Source: Snodgrassella alvi (GTDB lineage Bacteria > Pseudomonadota > Gammaproteobacteria > Burkholderiales > Neisseriaceae). From it: DNA of 39,822 bases. The stretch is taken from positions 1 through 39,822 of the forward strand of contig NZ_MEIK01000031.1 in assembly GCF_002777855.1 (NCBI RefSeq), given 5' to 3'. Position numbers and translations under genes: made by a program. Under the pieces are notes generated by a model. It was not told where the DNA came from. It saw only the letters and a program-made list of their open reading frames with translations, and did no database searches. Each line of letters begins with the position of its first letter. Positions within the stretch are counted from its first letter, which is position 1. Of this stretch, positions 28,801 to 38,664 are shown piece after piece.

Positions 28801-29673
28801 ATGTTATACAGTATGACTGGCTATGCAAACGGTTCAGGACAATTTGGTAGTCGCCAAATCAACATTGAGCTTAGGGCTGTAAATCATCGTTATCTAGACA
28901 TTCAGTTTAAAGTACCAGAGGAATTACGTCCTTTTGAAGGACAGATGCGTGAATTAATCAGCGCGGAAGTGGCTCGTGGGAAACTGGAATGCCGCATACA
29001 GATTCAGACATTACCTAATCAGAATACAGAAAGCCTGCCTATCAATCATCAATTGGTAGAGCAGCTGGCTGCATTTAATCATCAGTTGCGTCGCCAGCAT
29101 AAGGATTTAGGTAAGTTAACAGTGGCGGATATTCTGCATTTTCCGGGTGTGCTTATGGCCACTTCAGAGGATGAGGATGTTTTATTAAATGGCGTGCGGA
29201 CATTACTCAAACAAGTGTTAACCGATTTTAAAGCAGCTCGAGCTCGAGAAGGAGAGAAACTGCAACAGCATCTGTTGAACAGGCTAAATGATATGAGCGA
29301 TATTGTGGCCGCAATACAGCAACTGTTTCCTCAATTATTACAGGATTATATGAATAAGTCCGAAACACGCTTACGCGAAGCTGTGGCACAGGTAGATGCA
29401 GAACGTCTGAAACAGGAATTTGTACTGTTTATGCAAAAGGCTGATGTGGATGAAGAGCTAAATCGGCTAAATACACATATCGCTGAAACAAGACGTCTTC
29501 TGCAGGAGCATAATGGTAGTGTAGGTAAGCGTCTAGACTTTCTGATGCAGGAACTAAACCGTGAAGCGAACACGCTGGGCAGTAAAGCCATTGCCATTGA
29601 ATGTACTCAGGCTTCAGTAGGGTTGAAAGTACTGATCGAGCAAATGCGTGAACAGGTACAGAATGTAGAATAA
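28801..29673 (+). CDS. yicC: YicC-family endoribonuclease
   Basis: The 290-residue protein begins MLYSMTGYANGSGQ and ends with the DUF1732 C-terminal region: RLDFLMQELNREANTLGSKA (near 242-261) and VLIEQMREQVQNVE. YicC was long uncharacterised, and E. coli YicC is now reported to be an RNase that helps degrade certain small RNAs. Glu/His-rich central helices contain the motif DVDEELNRLNTHI (near 214), whose acidic residues are strongly conserved. It faces rph divergently and is followed by a two-way terminator shared with dapC. Confidence 0.93.
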   Translation: MLYSMTGYANGSGQFGSRQINIELRAVNHRYLDIQFKVPEELRPFEGQMRELISAEVARGKLECRIQIQTLPNQNTESLPINHQLVEQLAAFNHQLRRQHKDLGKLTVADILHFPGVLMATSEDEDVLLNGVRTLLKQVLTDFKAARAREGEKLQQHLLNRLNDMSDIVAAIQQLFPQLLQDYMNKSETRLREAVAQVDAERLKQEFVLFMQKADVDEELNRLNTHIAETRRLLQEHNGSVGKRLDFLMQELNREANTLGSKAIAIECTQASVGLKVLIEQMREQVQNVE

Positions 29674-29694
29674 TTGCTATAGCATTATAAAATT

Positions 29695-29738
29695 AAAACC
29701 AGAAATATTTGTATTCATATACATGCATTTCTGGTTTT
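29695..29738. terminator. Bidirectional terminator between yicC and dapC
   Basis: A perfect 12-bp inverted repeat (AAAACCAGAAAT with ATTTCTGGTTTT) around a 20-nt loop, between two convergent genes. Confidence 0.82.
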
Positions 29739-29768
29739 ATGTTATTAAGTTTTTGTTTGAAGATGCTG

Positions 29769-30956
29769 TTAGAAAGACAAATTAACCATTCGATTAGCAG
29801 CCTCAATGCATTCTTCTACACTGGAAACCAATGCAATGCGGACATAACCGGCACCAGCGTTGCCATAAGGAGTATTGCGTGCAAGATAGCGACCCGGTAA
29901 TACTCTGATTGCTGCTTTTTGCCATAATTTTTGAGTAAAGGCTAAATCATCGCAGTCGGGTACTGATAGCCACAAATAAAAAGAGGCATCAGGTTTGTGG
30001 ATAGCGAATTTGCGCTGTAAAATTGGTAAGACTTTATCGAATTTTTCTCGGTACAGTTGTCTGTTTTCGATTACATGCTGTTCATCATTCCATGCAGCGA
30101 TACTGGCGTACTGTACTGGTAGGCTCATGGCACTACCATGATAGGTACGGTATAGTAAAAAGCTGGACAAGAGTTTGCTGTCGCCAGCTACAAAGCCCGA
30201 ACGCAATCCTGGTGCATTAGAGCGTTTGGATAGGCTGGTGAACATAATTAAATTATTAAATGTTCGTCCCGATAGTGTTGCAGCCTGCAAAGCTCCTAAG
30301 GGCTTATTGTTATCATCAAAGTAAATTTCTGAATAACATTCATCTGAAGCAATAACAAAGCCATATTTGTCTTGTAGTGCAAATAATTTCTGCCATTCTT
30401 CTAGATTCATGACGGCACCGCTTGGATTGCCTGGTGAACAAACGAATACCAACTGCACTTTCGACCATGTGTTGCTATCAATTTCCTCCCATTGGGGCAT
30501 GAAGTGCGGTGCCCGACAATTGACATATTCTACTCGTGCGCCAGCCAGTAAAGCAGCTCCTTCATATATCTGATAAAACGGATTAGGGCTAATTACGACA
30601 GGTTTATACTCGCTGCTTGTATCTATAATGGTTTGGGTGAAAGCAAATAATGCCTCTCTACTACCTAAAACTGGCAGCACTTCACTTTCAGCATTGACAC
30701 TTAAACCATCATATCGGCGGTTTAGCCACTGGGCGCAGGCTTCTTTTAATTCAGGTATCCCCGCCGTAAGGGGATATACAGCAAGTCCGTCCAGATGTTG
30801 CTGCAATGCGTCCGTAAGCACTGCAGGTGTGGGATGCTTTGGTTCGCCAATATGTAAGGATATAGGTTGTAGATTGGCTGGCGGTTCTAATCCATCCGTT
30901 AATTTACGCAGGCGGGCAAAAGGATAGGGTTGTAATAATTCTAGTTTTGAATTCAT
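29769..30956 (-). CDS. dapC: N-succinyldiaminopimelate aminotransferase
   Basis: A fold-type I PLP aminotransferase in the succinylase branch of lysine and diaminopimelate synthesis. The 395-residue product has Asn177 (CSPGNPSG), Asp205 and Tyr208 (SDECYSEIYF) and the PLP lysine Lys244 (TSLSKRSNAPGLRSGF), the last string typical of DapC. The frame extends to 31001, but MNSKLELLQPYPFARLR is the usual N-terminus, so 30956 is chosen despite no good ribosome binding site. Other class I/II aminotransferases are similar; the assignment rests on this motif set and on DapC being the usual Neisserial form. Confidence 0.9.
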   Translation of the reverse strand: MNSKLELLQPYPFARLRKLTDGLEPPANLQPISLHIGEPKHPTPAVLTDALQQHLDGLAVYPLTAGIPELKEACAQWLNRRYDGLSVNAESEVLPVLGSREALFAFTQTIIDTSSEYKPVVISPNPFYQIYEGAALLAGARVEYVNCRAPHFMPQWEEIDSNTWSKVQLVFVCSPGNPSGAVMNLEEWQKLFALQDKYGFVIASDECYSEIYFDDNNKPLGALQAATLSGRTFNNLIMFTSLSKRSNAPGLRSGFVAGDSKLLSSFLLYRTYHGSAMSLPVQYASIAAWNDEQHVIENRQLYREKFDKVLPILQRKFAIHKPDASFYLWLSVPDCDDLAFTQKLWQKAAIRVLPGRYLARNTPYGNAGAGYVRIALVSSVEECIEAANRMVNLSF

Positions 30957-31101
30957 AGTGGTATATGCATCAAATTTTCTATACTTTGATACTACCACCA
31001 ATCTGTTTACCGCAGCAGTAAGTTGTAATTTTTATTACTGCGCTTATATCAGTTGCTGGCAGACTTAAGCGTACTAAGTGTGTATAAAACTAATGAATAA
31101 A

Positions 31102-31126
31102 TAAAAAGCCACATATTAAGTGGCTT
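31102..31126 (-). terminator. Terminator of the nitronate monooxygenase-like gene
   Basis: A 7-bp stem AAGCCAC with GTGGCTT and a 7-nt loop, followed on the minus strand by TTTTTATTT, begins 19 nt past the stop. Confidence 0.8.
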
Positions 31127-31144
31127 AATGAACAAAATGAACAC

Positions 31145-32314
31145 TCAGGCAGATTTTTGTTCAGCCTGTATATGTCCGGTTAATAAATAGTCAATGGTTT
31201 CTTTAACAGTACGCATAGCATTGCCAAAAGGTAAAGGATCTTTACCGCGGAAAAACAAACCTTTGTCAGTTTCACCGCGCCAAGCTGCAGCCAACTTCAG
31301 GTCAATACAGAATTGTCCGACTTTTTCCAGTCCATCACGTAGACCACATACAGATAAACAATTAATACCTTGTGTACAGCGTCGTGGATCTGCTTTGGCA
31401 TTGGCCTGCAAAACACTTTCTCGTTTCAAGTAGCTGTCTAGAAACTTGGTTTTGACACCGCGCGCTGGTAAACCGGCGACAGACATGAACTCAACTATTT
31501 GTTCACCTTCAGCACCAGCCAGTGTTTTTTTGAAATTGATATGTGCATCACCTTCCTGCGTAACGGCAAAGGCTGTACCTATTTGTACTGCGGCGGCACC
31601 CCATTCTTTCAGGGCAGTGGAAATTTTCTGAAAGTTGGCCATTCCACCAGCGATGATTAAAGGAATTTTTTCCCGCTCTAAATCCAGTTTTTTAAATAAT
31701 TCAAATGTTTCGGTTAAAACTCGTTTGAATTCAAAGCGTTCATCATTGACTCCAGCTACTGTAGCAGCTCCAAGATGACCGGCTGCATGTGCTGGGTGCT
31801 CAATTACAATTGCATCCGGAAGCCGGTTTTTTTTCATCCAGCGTTTGAGGACAATAGCGATACCACGGGATTCGGACAAAATCGGCAAAAGAGCAACGTC
31901 AGGAAAATTTTCGGTCATATCAGGTAAATCTAATGGCAAGCCTGCACCCATTACGATTGCATGAGCACCGGATTCACAGGCTTGTTGTACCATTGCCTGA
32001 TGGTCTTTTACCGCTTTCATGACATTTACGGCAATCATGCCACGTCCTTCTGACTGTGCCAAGGCAGCTTTAATTTCTCGGTCTAGAGCAATCCGGTTGA
32101 GGGTATCGTATTTTTCCTGAGTGGGATTTTCTTTAGATTGTTCCAGTAAATCGGGATGAAGATGACGCAAATCTACACTTGCAATGGTACCAACACCATT
32201 TTCACGTGCTACGGCACTGGCCAGTTTGGACGCGGAAATACCTACGCCCATCCCTCCCTGTACTATCGGAATGAGATGATGATTGCGAATAATGAGTGGT
32301 GCAAAGTCCTGCAT
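31145..32314 (-). CDS. Nitronate monooxygenase-like FMN protein
   Basis: A 389-residue TIM-barrel flavoprotein of the 2-nitropropane dioxygenase/FabK-like superfamily. Visible motifs are IVQGGMGVGIS (near 17), the flavin/substrate HPAHAAGHLG (near 172) with the catalytic-type histidine, IIAGGMAN (near 218) and AAVQIGTAFAVTQE (near 239). A C-terminal cysteine-rich segment, DPRRCTQGINCLSVCGLRDG (near 316), is seen in one subgroup and could bind a metal or cluster; I cannot say which. Family members oxidise nitronates or act as enoyl-ACP reductases, and the sequence does not settle the reaction. It lies behind its own terminator on the minus strand. Confidence 0.85.
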   Translation of the reverse strand: MQDFAPLIIRNHHLIPIVQGGMGVGISASKLASAVARENGVGTIASVDLRHLHPDLLEQSKENPTQEKYDTLNRIALDREIKAALAQSEGRGMIAVNVMKAVKDHQAMVQQACESGAHAIVMGAGLPLDLPDMTENFPDVALLPILSESRGIAIVLKRWMKKNRLPDAIVIEHPAHAAGHLGAATVAGVNDERFEFKRVLTETFELFKKLDLEREKIPLIIAGGMANFQKISTALKEWGAAAVQIGTAFAVTQEGDAHINFKKTLAGAEGEQIVEFMSVAGLPARGVKTKFLDSYLKRESVLQANAKADPRRCTQGINCLSVCGLRDGLEKVGQFCIDLKLAAAWRGETDKGLFFRGKDPLPFGNAMRTVKETIDYLLTGHIQAEQKSA

Positions 32315-32538
32315 GCTGCTTCCTGTCTCTTAATGCCCGATGAGTGTCATTACTACTAAAGTGTTATAATTGCGGCTGAAAAAGCGGACAGGCGTCTGTT
32401 TCTCAGCTGGTTTTTACTAATTAGTGTATCTACTCTATTCTTGCACAAAGCCACTGTCAAGAAAATAAAAGCCGGCAAGGGCGTTTAAATCAGGCTTTGT
32501 AAGCTCTTTTGTGGGTTTTGTACGACAAGGTTAGGTAT

Positions 32539-32557
32539 TGTAATGATAATCAGTTAA
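32539..32557 (+). promoter_or_regulatory. Fur-box-like sequence upstream of the NlpC/P60 gene
   Basis: The 12-nt core TAATGATAATCA matches the central part of the Fur consensus exactly; over 19 positions 13 match. It lies about 35-60 nt upstream of the extended -10. Its position well upstream of the -10 is not the usual overlap seen in repression, so function is uncertain. Confidence 0.45.
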
Positions 32558-32590
32558 GCCTTTTTGCTTAGAGAAATTATTACCAACTCA

Positions 32591-32599
32591 TGTTATATT
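32591..32599 (+). promoter_or_regulatory. Extended -10 promoter of the NlpC/P60 gene
   Basis: TGT directly followed by TATATT (5 of 6 to TATAAT) fits an extended -10 element 45-50 nt before the ATG. A correctly spaced -35 is not seen. Confidence 0.45.
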
Positions 32600-32643
32600 C
32601 CCGTAGTGGGGATGAATCAGTTAATCACACAGGGTATCAATGA

Positions 32644-33171
32644 ATGATGGCATGTAATGCACAGCGGCGTGCCGTTTTAGGCGCGCTGATTCTGTTTCTT
32701 TCGGCCTGTGGTACCGGAAAACGTAAAAGAGTTCAGATTGCCGGTCAGCACCATCTAGCTCCTATCCGGATTACTAAAATCAGCCACAGGGCAGGCAGTC
32801 AGGAATTAATGCTGCAAAGCCTGAGTCTGATAGGCACCCCGTACCGATATGGTGGTAGTACCCGTGATAATGGTTTTGATTGTAGTGGTATGGTGCAATA
32901 TGTTTACCAGCAAGCTTTGCAAGTAAGGCTACCCCGTACTGCTCGAGATATAGCCGCTGTTTCTGCTCCAATTCGTACGCGCGATCTGGAGGTCGGGGAT
33001 TTGGTTTTTTTCAATACTTCGGGTCAGACGTATTCTCATATGGGGTTGTATATCGGTAACGGTGAATTTATTCATGCTCCTTCCAGTAACGGTGTGATTC
33101 GTACGGCCAGACTGGATCAACCCTATTTCAGCCAGCGTTTTACAGGTGCACGAACGCTGTTTGCCCGTTAA
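32644..33171 (+). CDS. NlpC/P60 peptidoglycan hydrolase lipoprotein
   Basis: A 175-residue lipoprotein with lipobox LSAC (Cys22) and an NlpC/P60 domain in its C-terminal two thirds. The catalytic triad is readable: Cys80 in GFDCSGMVQYVY, His132 in SHMGLYIGNG and His144 in FIHAP, with the usual GTPYRYGG (64-71) before it. Family enzymes cut gamma-D-glutamyl-meso-diaminopimelate bonds in peptide stems, acting from the outer membrane in E. coli Spr/NlpC homologues. The start is either ATG at 32644 or 32647, with weak AGGG upstream. ackA begins 61 nt after its stop. Confidence 0.92.
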   Translation: MMACNAQRRAVLGALILFLSACGTGKRKRVQIAGQHHLAPIRITKISHRAGSQELMLQSLSLIGTPYRYGGSTRDNGFDCSGMVQYVYQQALQVRLPRTARDIAAVSAPIRTRDLEVGDLVFFNTSGQTYSHMGLYIGNGEFIHAPSSNGVIRTARLDQPYFSQRFTGARTLFAR

Positions 33172-33231
33172 TCAAAAAAAGAATGAACTTTCTTTTTGAA
33201 ACTGAGTAAATAAAATAAACAGGACAACAAC

Positions 33232-34437
33232 ATGAGTGAGCAAGATTTAGTATTGGTACTTAATTGCGGCAGTTCTTCCGTGAAAGCTGCAGTAATGGAT
33301 GTGGCCGAAAAAGAAGTTTTAATGAGCTGTCTGGCTGAAAAAGTAGGCAATACTGATGCTTTCATTACTTTTAAAATAAATGGTGAAAAACACAAACATG
33401 CTTTGACAGGTAGTCATGACCATGTAGCTGCTGTTATGGCTTTGCTGGAACAGCTGAAAGATTTAGGACTATACGATCGCGTAAAAGCGATTGGTCACCG
33501 TGTGGTTCATGGTGGCGAACGTTTTACTCAGTCTACAGTGATTACTCCTGAAGTAATGCGAGATATAGAAGCCTGTATTGTGTTGGCTCCATTACACAAT
33601 CCGGCTCATATTCTGGGTATTCAGGCTGCTCAGCAGGCATTTCCAGACTTACCACAGGTAGCGGTGTTTGATACGGCATTTCATCAGACTATGCCTCCAC
33701 ATGCCTATCACTATGCTATTCCATCTACCCTATATACTCGTTATGGTGTGCGCCGTTATGGTGCTCATGGTACCAGCTATCGCTATGTGGCACAGGAAAC
33801 CGCTGCTTTTTTAAAGCGTGATATCAATGAAATGAGTATGGTTATTGCTCATCTAGGCAATGGTGCATCCATTACAGCTGTGAAAAACGGCCGTTCACAG
33901 GATACCAGCATGGGTCTGACTCCGCTTGAAGGGCTCGTAATGGGTACCCGTTGTGGTGACATTGATCCAAGTATTTTTTCATTCTTAGCTGCTAATGCCA
34001 AAATGAGCATCGAACAGATTACTGAAATGCTGAATAAGGAAAGCGGATTGCTCGGTCTATCTAATCTGTCCAATGACTGCCGCATGCTGGAAGAAGCAGC
34101 CGCTAATGGACATAAAGGGGCAGAGCTGGCTTTGGATGTTTTTGCTTACCGCTTAGCTAAATATGTAGGCGGCATGATGGTTGCTTGTGGCAGTCTTGAT
34201 GCGCTGGTCTTTACCGGAGGTATTGGTGAAAACTCTACCATGATGCGTGAAAAAGTAGTGAATTATCTGAATGTGTTCGGTCTTATTCTGGATCATGATG
34301 CCAATATGGAAGCTTGCTTTGGTACGCCAGGTGTAATCAGCACAGCAGATAGTAAAGCATCCGTGATGGTGATTCCAACCAATGAAGAGCTGATGATTGC
34401 TCAGGATACTGCTCGTCTAACTGGTATGCACCTATAA
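33232..34437 (+). CDS. ackA: Acetate kinase
   Basis: Interconverts acetate plus ATP and acetyl phosphate, forming acetyl-CoA/acetate flux together with phosphotransacetylase. The 401-residue protein has LNCGSSSVK (near 10), GHRVVHGG (near 88), the aspartate motif VFDTAFHQTMP (near 144), AHLGNGAS (near 206), and GGIGENS (near 326). No pta gene is adjacent, so the usual operon partner is elsewhere. A ribosome binding site AGGACA precedes the ATG. Two hairpins with T-runs lie beyond the stop. Confidence 0.96.
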   Translation: MSEQDLVLVLNCGSSSVKAAVMDVAEKEVLMSCLAEKVGNTDAFITFKINGEKHKHALTGSHDHVAAVMALLEQLKDLGLYDRVKAIGHRVVHGGERFTQSTVITPEVMRDIEACIVLAPLHNPAHILGIQAAQQAFPDLPQVAVFDTAFHQTMPPHAYHYAIPSTLYTRYGVRRYGAHGTSYRYVAQETAAFLKRDINEMSMVIAHLGNGASITAVKNGRSQDTSMGLTPLEGLVMGTRCGDIDPSIFSFLAANAKMSIEQITEMLNKESGLLGLSNLSNDCRMLEEAAANGHKGAELALDVFAYRLAKYVGGMMVACGSLDALVFTGGIGENSTMMREKVVNYLNVFGLILDHDANMEACFGTPGVISTADSKASVMVIPTNEELMIAQDTARLTGMHL

Positions 34438-34483
34438 TAATTTATATTTGTTTGGGATGGATACACATCTCAGGATGTAAAGT

Positions 34484-34522
34484 AAAACTGGCTTTGTATT
34501 TTTACTTAGCCGGTTTTATTTT
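34484..34522 (+). terminator. Terminator of ackA
   Basis: A 10-bp stem with one wobble pair (AAAACTGGCT with AGCCGGTTTT) around a 14-nt loop, followed by ATTTTTA, begins about 45 nt past the ackA stop. Confidence 0.72.
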
Positions 34523-34567
34523 TAAATTATATGTTTGCTTATTCAAAGTAATTTTTTCGGAAAAATA

Positions 34568-34595
34568 AAAAGGAATCCCTTGGAGGATTCCTTTT
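34568..34595. terminator. Bidirectional terminator between ackA and the RTX gene
   Basis: A perfect 11-bp stem AAAAGGAATCC with GGATTCCTTTT and a 6-nt loop, with T-runs on both strands. On the minus strand it follows the RTX stop by about 33 nt. Confidence 0.88.
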
Positions 34596-34628
34596 ATTGA
34601 ATAATAAATCGGTTTTAAAGATTTAGAT

Positions 34629-37600
34629 TTAATTTCCCCAGTATGATGAAATGATTGCCTGCTGATTGAATAGCATCTTTTGTTCATCTATTGATTGGAT
34701 GTTTTGCGAATCAGAACTAAAGGATGACATGGCATTCACTAATTGCTGAATTTGTGAGGCAAATATTTCTTTACCATCAGCCGTGGTGATGCTGTATTGG
34801 CGACAGTAATCAGTAAGATACCAGTTTTTAACCGTCACCTGATCTGTAGTGCCTAGATGGCTGATAATTAAATCATTGCCGTTATGACTAAACCACAATT
34901 CATTACTTTTATAGTCTTTGAAAGCCAGAATATCACCTTGTTGGGAATTTGCAGCCATATCGCTGACTACATCTTGTCCGTGGCCGGCATTGAAAATATA
35001 CATATCTCTTTCAAAATTGCCACCATAGAGATAATCATTACCAGCACCTCCATTTAGTATATCGTAGCCTTCTTCACCAAAGAGTGAATCATTTCCGCCA
35101 CCTCCTAGAAGGATATCATTGCCACTACCACCATTGATATTGTCATCACCTTCTTCTCCATAAAGAGTGTCATTACCTTCATTCCCATAGAGAATATCGT
35201 TGCCTTTACCTCCGTAAATAACATCATTGCCTTTTCGGCCATTGATGATGTCGTTGCTGTCCCATCCATTGAGCACATCATCAGCATCTGTACCTTCAAT
35301 TATGAATGTCATTTTAGCAATATCATCGACGGTGAATGTTTTATCTTCGAAAATAAAGTTGAATGCACGGGTATAGGGGCTTTCGCGGTCGAAATAATTA
35401 GCCAGAGTAACAGAATCATTACTTCCATAAGCCTTAATAATTAAATTATTTCCTGTGCGGCTAAATATAGCATTCGAAGATAATGCTTTTTCGAATTTTA
35501 TGTCGTTAAACTGGCATTCTTCTGTAGATTGGCTTTTGTCATATATCGTATCCTGTCCATGGCCTGCCTGAAAGATATACAGGTCTTTGCCTTCTTCACC
35601 TGAAAGAATGTCATTGCCAGTACCGCCAATTAGTACATCATAACCATTTCCACCTATCAGGATATCGTCACCGCTACCGCCTACAAGAATATCGTCACCA
35701 TTACCGCCATCAAGGTAATCATCTCCATCACCACCATTCAGAATATCGTTACCATCTTCTCCATAGAGTTTGTCATTACCGGTATCACCATTCAGTATGT
35801 CGTTACCACTTCCTCCATAAAGGATATCATTTCCCGCTTTACCGTTGATGATGTCGTTACCTTCCCACCCATGTAATACATCATCACCGTCGGTACCGTT
35901 TGTTGAGATGTTTATATTATTGATGATATCTGCTGGCAAAGTTATGTCGGCAAAAACAAAATTGTAAGCACGATAGCCGGTATTACTTTGGTTAAAAAAG
36001 TTGCTCAAAGTAACAGAATCATTGCCACCATAAGCTTTAATGATAAGATCATTGCCTGAGCGGCTAAAAATCACATTTTGAATATAGGCATTTTCAAATA
36101 CAACATCGTTGTATTGCTCTTTATCCGTACTTGAACCTAAATCATTGATAATATCCTGACCATGGCCGGCCTGAAAAATATATCGGTCTTTTTCCCAGTC
36201 TCCACCACTTAGAATGTCGTTTCCTGCTCCACCATCCAAAATGTCATAACCATGTCCTCCTATTAAGGTATCATTGCCATTTCCACCTATAAGTATGTCG
36301 TTACCATTGCCACCATCAAGATAATCGTCACCGGCTCCACCGCTTAAATAGTCGTTACCATTTTCTCCATAGAGTTTATCGTTTCCATCGTCTCCATTAA
36401 GAATATCGTTGCCATTACCGCCATAAATAATATCATTTCCCAATCCGCCGTTAATGATATCGTTGCTGTCCCAGCCCTTAAGTATATCGTCTCCACTGGT
36501 GCCATCGATTGTGAATGTCATAGCAGCAATATCATTGATACTTAATGTTTTATCAGAAAAGAAAAAATTAAACGAGCGGCTGTATTGATTATCTGAATTA
36601 AAGAAATCTGTGAGGGTAACGGAATCCTTAGCACCATATGCTTTAATAATCAGATTATTACCTGAGCGGCTGAATTTGGCATCAGCAAAACAAGCATTTT
36701 CGAAAATAACATCGTTAAACTGGGTTTTATCAGTGTCTGTACTATTATCCTGAATGGTATCTTGTCCATGACCGGACTGGAAAATATAGAAATCCTTACC
36801 ATTTCCTCCATCCAGAAAATCATTACCGCTGCCACCATTAAGTACGTCTTGACCGTTACCACCATACAGATGATCATTTCCATCGCCACCATTAAGAGTG
36901 TCGTTATCTTCTTCGCCATACAGCCAGTCATCACCGGCATCTCCATAGAGTATATCGTCACCCTTTCCGCCGTAAATCGTGTCATTTCCCAGCCAGCCAC
37001 TGATGATGTCTTTACTGTCCCAGCCTGTAATGATGTCATCAATCCAAGTACCGTTTATCACAAAAGTCATTTGTGCAATGTCTTCAACAGTAAGTGTTTT
37101 GTCTTCGAATATAAAATTAAAGGCACGCTTTTGCGGACTATCGGGGCAGAAATAATCGGTTAAAGTCACTGAATCATTGCCACCATAAGCTTCAATAATT
37201 AAATTATTTCCAGAGCGGCTGAATAGGGCATTTTTTACGTAAGCTTTTTCAAATTTAACATCATTAATACTGCTTACATCTGTTTGGCTGCTTTTATCGT
37301 TAATTACATCCCGCCCATGGCCGGCTTGAAAAATATAGAGGTCTTTACCATCTCCTCCAGCCAGTATATCGTTACCTGTACCGCCGATTAGAACATTGTA
37401 GCCATCATCACTTCCTATCAGGATATCGTTACCATTTCCACCAACCAGCATGTTGTCTCCATGCTCACCTTCCAGATAGTCGTCACCATCACCACCATTG
37501 AGGATATCGTTGCCATAGCCACCGTATAGATGATCATTTCCGGAGTCTCCGTTGAGGGTATCGTTGCCGCTGCCTCCATAGATGGTGTCGTTACCAGCTC

Positions 37601-38009
37601 CACCATTGATAATGTCGTTGCTTTCCCATCCATAAAGTACATCATCATTATTGGTGCCGTTAAGCATAAAAGTCATGGCGGCTATGTCATTCCTGCTTAA
37701 AGTTTTGTCTGTAAAGACAAAGTTGAATGCGCGGCTGTAAGCGTTATTGGGGTTGAAGTAATCAGGCAATATTACATAATCTGCCGGTCCGTAAGCTTTG
37801 ATGATTAAATCGTTACCAGAACGGCTGAATGTGGCATTGCTTGCACAGGCTCGAGTAAAAATTAGATCATTGTATTGGGCTTTGTCATATTCGTTGCCTT
37901 TGTCTCTTACGATGCTTTGTCCGTGACCTGGCTGAAAAAAATAGCGATCTTTAGTCCAGTCGTTCCCAGTTTGGATATTATTAACAGTTTTATTCATTCT
38001 TATGCTCAT
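34629..38009 (-). CDS. Large modular RTX protein (haemolysin-type calcium-binding repeats)
   Basis: About 1126 residues from the ATG at 38009. Five full modules of 183-202 residues begin near residues 22, 223, 406, 608 and 809, and a half module begins near 1002. Each starts [10 protein letters not shown], continues with [14 protein letters not shown] and TLTDYF, then DDVLxGWxSNDIING and a run of GGxGNDxLYG nonapeptides, the RTX beta-roll that folds on binding calcium outside the cell. A tail of about 50 residues ([14 protein letters not shown]) would hold the type I secretion signal. No N-terminal toxin or enzyme domain is seen, so a surface or matrix role is more likely than a pore former. 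No secretion genes are in the window. The start is uncertain: ATGs at 38009 and 37997 and a TTG at 38072 all lack a clear ribosome binding site. Confidence 0.88.
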   Translation of the reverse strand: MSIRMNKTVNNIQTGNDWTKDRYFFQPGHGQSIVRDKGNEYDKAQYNDLIFTRACASNATFSRSGNDLIIKAYGPADYVILPDYFNPNNAYSRAFNFVFTDKTLSRNDIAAMTFMLNGTNNDDVLYGWESNDIINGGAGNDTIYGGSGNDTLNGDSGNDHLYGGYGNDILNGGDGDDYLEGEHGDNMLVGGNGNDILIGSDDGYNVLIGGTGNDILAGGDGKDLYIFQAGHGRDVINDKSSQTDVSSINDVKFEKAYVKNALFSRSGNNLIIEAYGGNDSVTLTDYFCPDSPQKRAFNFIFEDKTLTVEDIAQMTFVINGTWIDDIITGWDSKDIISGWLGNDTIYGGKGDDILYGDAGDDWLYGEEDNDTLNGGDGNDHLYGGNGQDVLNGGSGNDFLDGGNGKDFYIFQSGHGQDTIQDNSTDTDKTQFNDVIFENACFADAKFSRSGNNLIIKAYGAKDSVTLTDFFNSDNQYSRSFNFFFSDKTLSINDIAAMTFTIDGTSGDDILKGWDSNDIINGGLGNDIIYGGNGNDILNGDDGNDKLYGENGNDYLSGGAGDDYLDGGNGNDILIGGNGNDTLIGGHGYDILDGGAGNDILSGGDWEKDRYIFQAGHGQDIINDLGSSTDKEQYNDVVFENAYIQNVIFSRSGNDLIIKAYGGNDSVTLSNFFNQSNTGYRAYNFVFADITLPADIINNINISTNGTDGDDVLHGWEGNDIINGKAGNDILYGGSGNDILNGDTGNDKLYGEDGNDILNGGDGDDYLDGGNGDDILVGGSGDDILIGGNGYDVLIGGTGNDILSGEEGKDLYIFQAGHGQDTIYDKSQSTEECQFNDIKFEKALSSNAIFSRTGNNLIIKAYGSNDSVTLANYFDRESPYTRAFNFIFEDKTFTVDDIAKMTFIIEGTDADDVLNGWDSNDIINGRKGNDVIYGGKGNDILYGNEGNDTLYGEEGDDNINGGSGNDILLGGGGNDSLFGEEGYDILNGGAGNDYLYGGNFERDMYIFNAGHGQDVVSDMAANSQQGDILAFKDYKSNELWFSHNGNDLIISHLGTTDQVTVKNWYLTDYCRQYSITTADGKEIFASQIQQLVNAMSSFSSDSQNIQSIDEQKMLFNQQAIISSYWGN
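35006..37946 (-). repeat. Five tandem RTX modules inside the large RTX gene
   Basis: Boundaries, marked by the YxFQxGHG string, are near 37946, 37343, 36794, 36188, 35585 and 35006, giving periods of about 603, 549, 606, 603 and 579 nt. The modules are clearly homologous but diverged at the nucleotide level, unlike the nearly identical units in the neighbouring RTX gene. Length differences come from adding or removing nonapeptide repeats. Confidence 0.85.
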
Positions 38010-38664
38010 TTTGTAGGTTGAAAGAAGTGATAAAGAGAAATTTAATAAAAGTGATGCCAATTTTAATTTCAATATTTAAGTTAAATTTCTTTGAATTGTT
38101 TACTTATATTAACCAAAAAATTATGTAAAGTTTTTTTATGGCAATCTTGATAATTTCTGCAAACAATAATTTTTCATAAGCTTTATATTCTGTCTCTGTA
38201 GTAAATGATAAATTAATGAATATATCCCATAAATTAACATAGTTAACATAAGTTCTGCAAATGAGATTTTTCAATAGTTCAATGATTTTATTATCCAAAT
38301 ATTTTTTTCTGGATAGAATATTTATGAAATTTTTGTTATAAAAAAACAAATATAAAATATTGTTTATAACTTAATATTTAAAAGGCTAATCAAGGGTTTA
38401 GGCAGATTGGTTCCCCAATGAATACATCTAGTCATGTGTTTATCCTTTGGCTTTTATAATGTGAGTATTTTTGGTAGAAGTGTGCATGGACTGGTTTATC
38501 CGAAGATAAGCTTATGAACGCATAGGGCAGGTCACCGCAAAAAAATAACAAAGATATTTAAATCAATAGTGAAAGATTTGAAGGATTTTGTTTTTTATAT
38601 AAAAACAGGCCTCACAATAATTGTGATGCCTGTTTATTGCATATCTTCTCTTCTTTGAATTTCT
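38010..38664. other. AT-rich spacer between RTX genes with terminator
   Basis: No supported gene lies here. One 81-codon minus-strand frame (38104-38349) has only a TTG start without a ribosome binding site. The segment 38400-38560 is less AT-rich than its surroundings and may be a remnant of something else. A hairpin at 38603-38635 ends the downstream side of the RTX remnant. The promoter of the large RTX gene should be within 38010-38400 but could not be singled out. Confidence 0.45.
38603..38635 (-). terminator. Terminator after the RTX remnant
   Basis: Two stacked stems (AAACAGGC with GCCTGTTT, and CACAA with TTGTG) are separated by a 2x2 internal loop and followed on the minus strand by TTTTTATAT. 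It lies about 30 nt past the stop of the remnant ORF. Confidence 0.75.

Larger units (their letters stand above)
32315..32643. other. Divergent regulatory region between the flavoprotein and the NlpC/P60 gene
   Basis: This gene-free stretch contains a TATAAT on the plus strand at 32365-32370, a Fur-box-like core at 32541-32552 and an extended -10 (TGT followed by TATATT) at 32591-32599. No ORF is credible. Confidence 0.5.

Noticed and set aside
33172-33200. A/T-rich hairpin between the NlpC/P60 gene and ackA as a terminator
   Set aside because: The arms pair imperfectly and consist almost wholly of A/T, too weak to call.
38104-38349. 81-codon minus-strand ORF between the RTX genes
   Set aside because: It starts only at a TTG with no ribosome binding site, lies in very AT-rich DNA and has an Ile/Lys/Asn-rich product with no recognisable motif.
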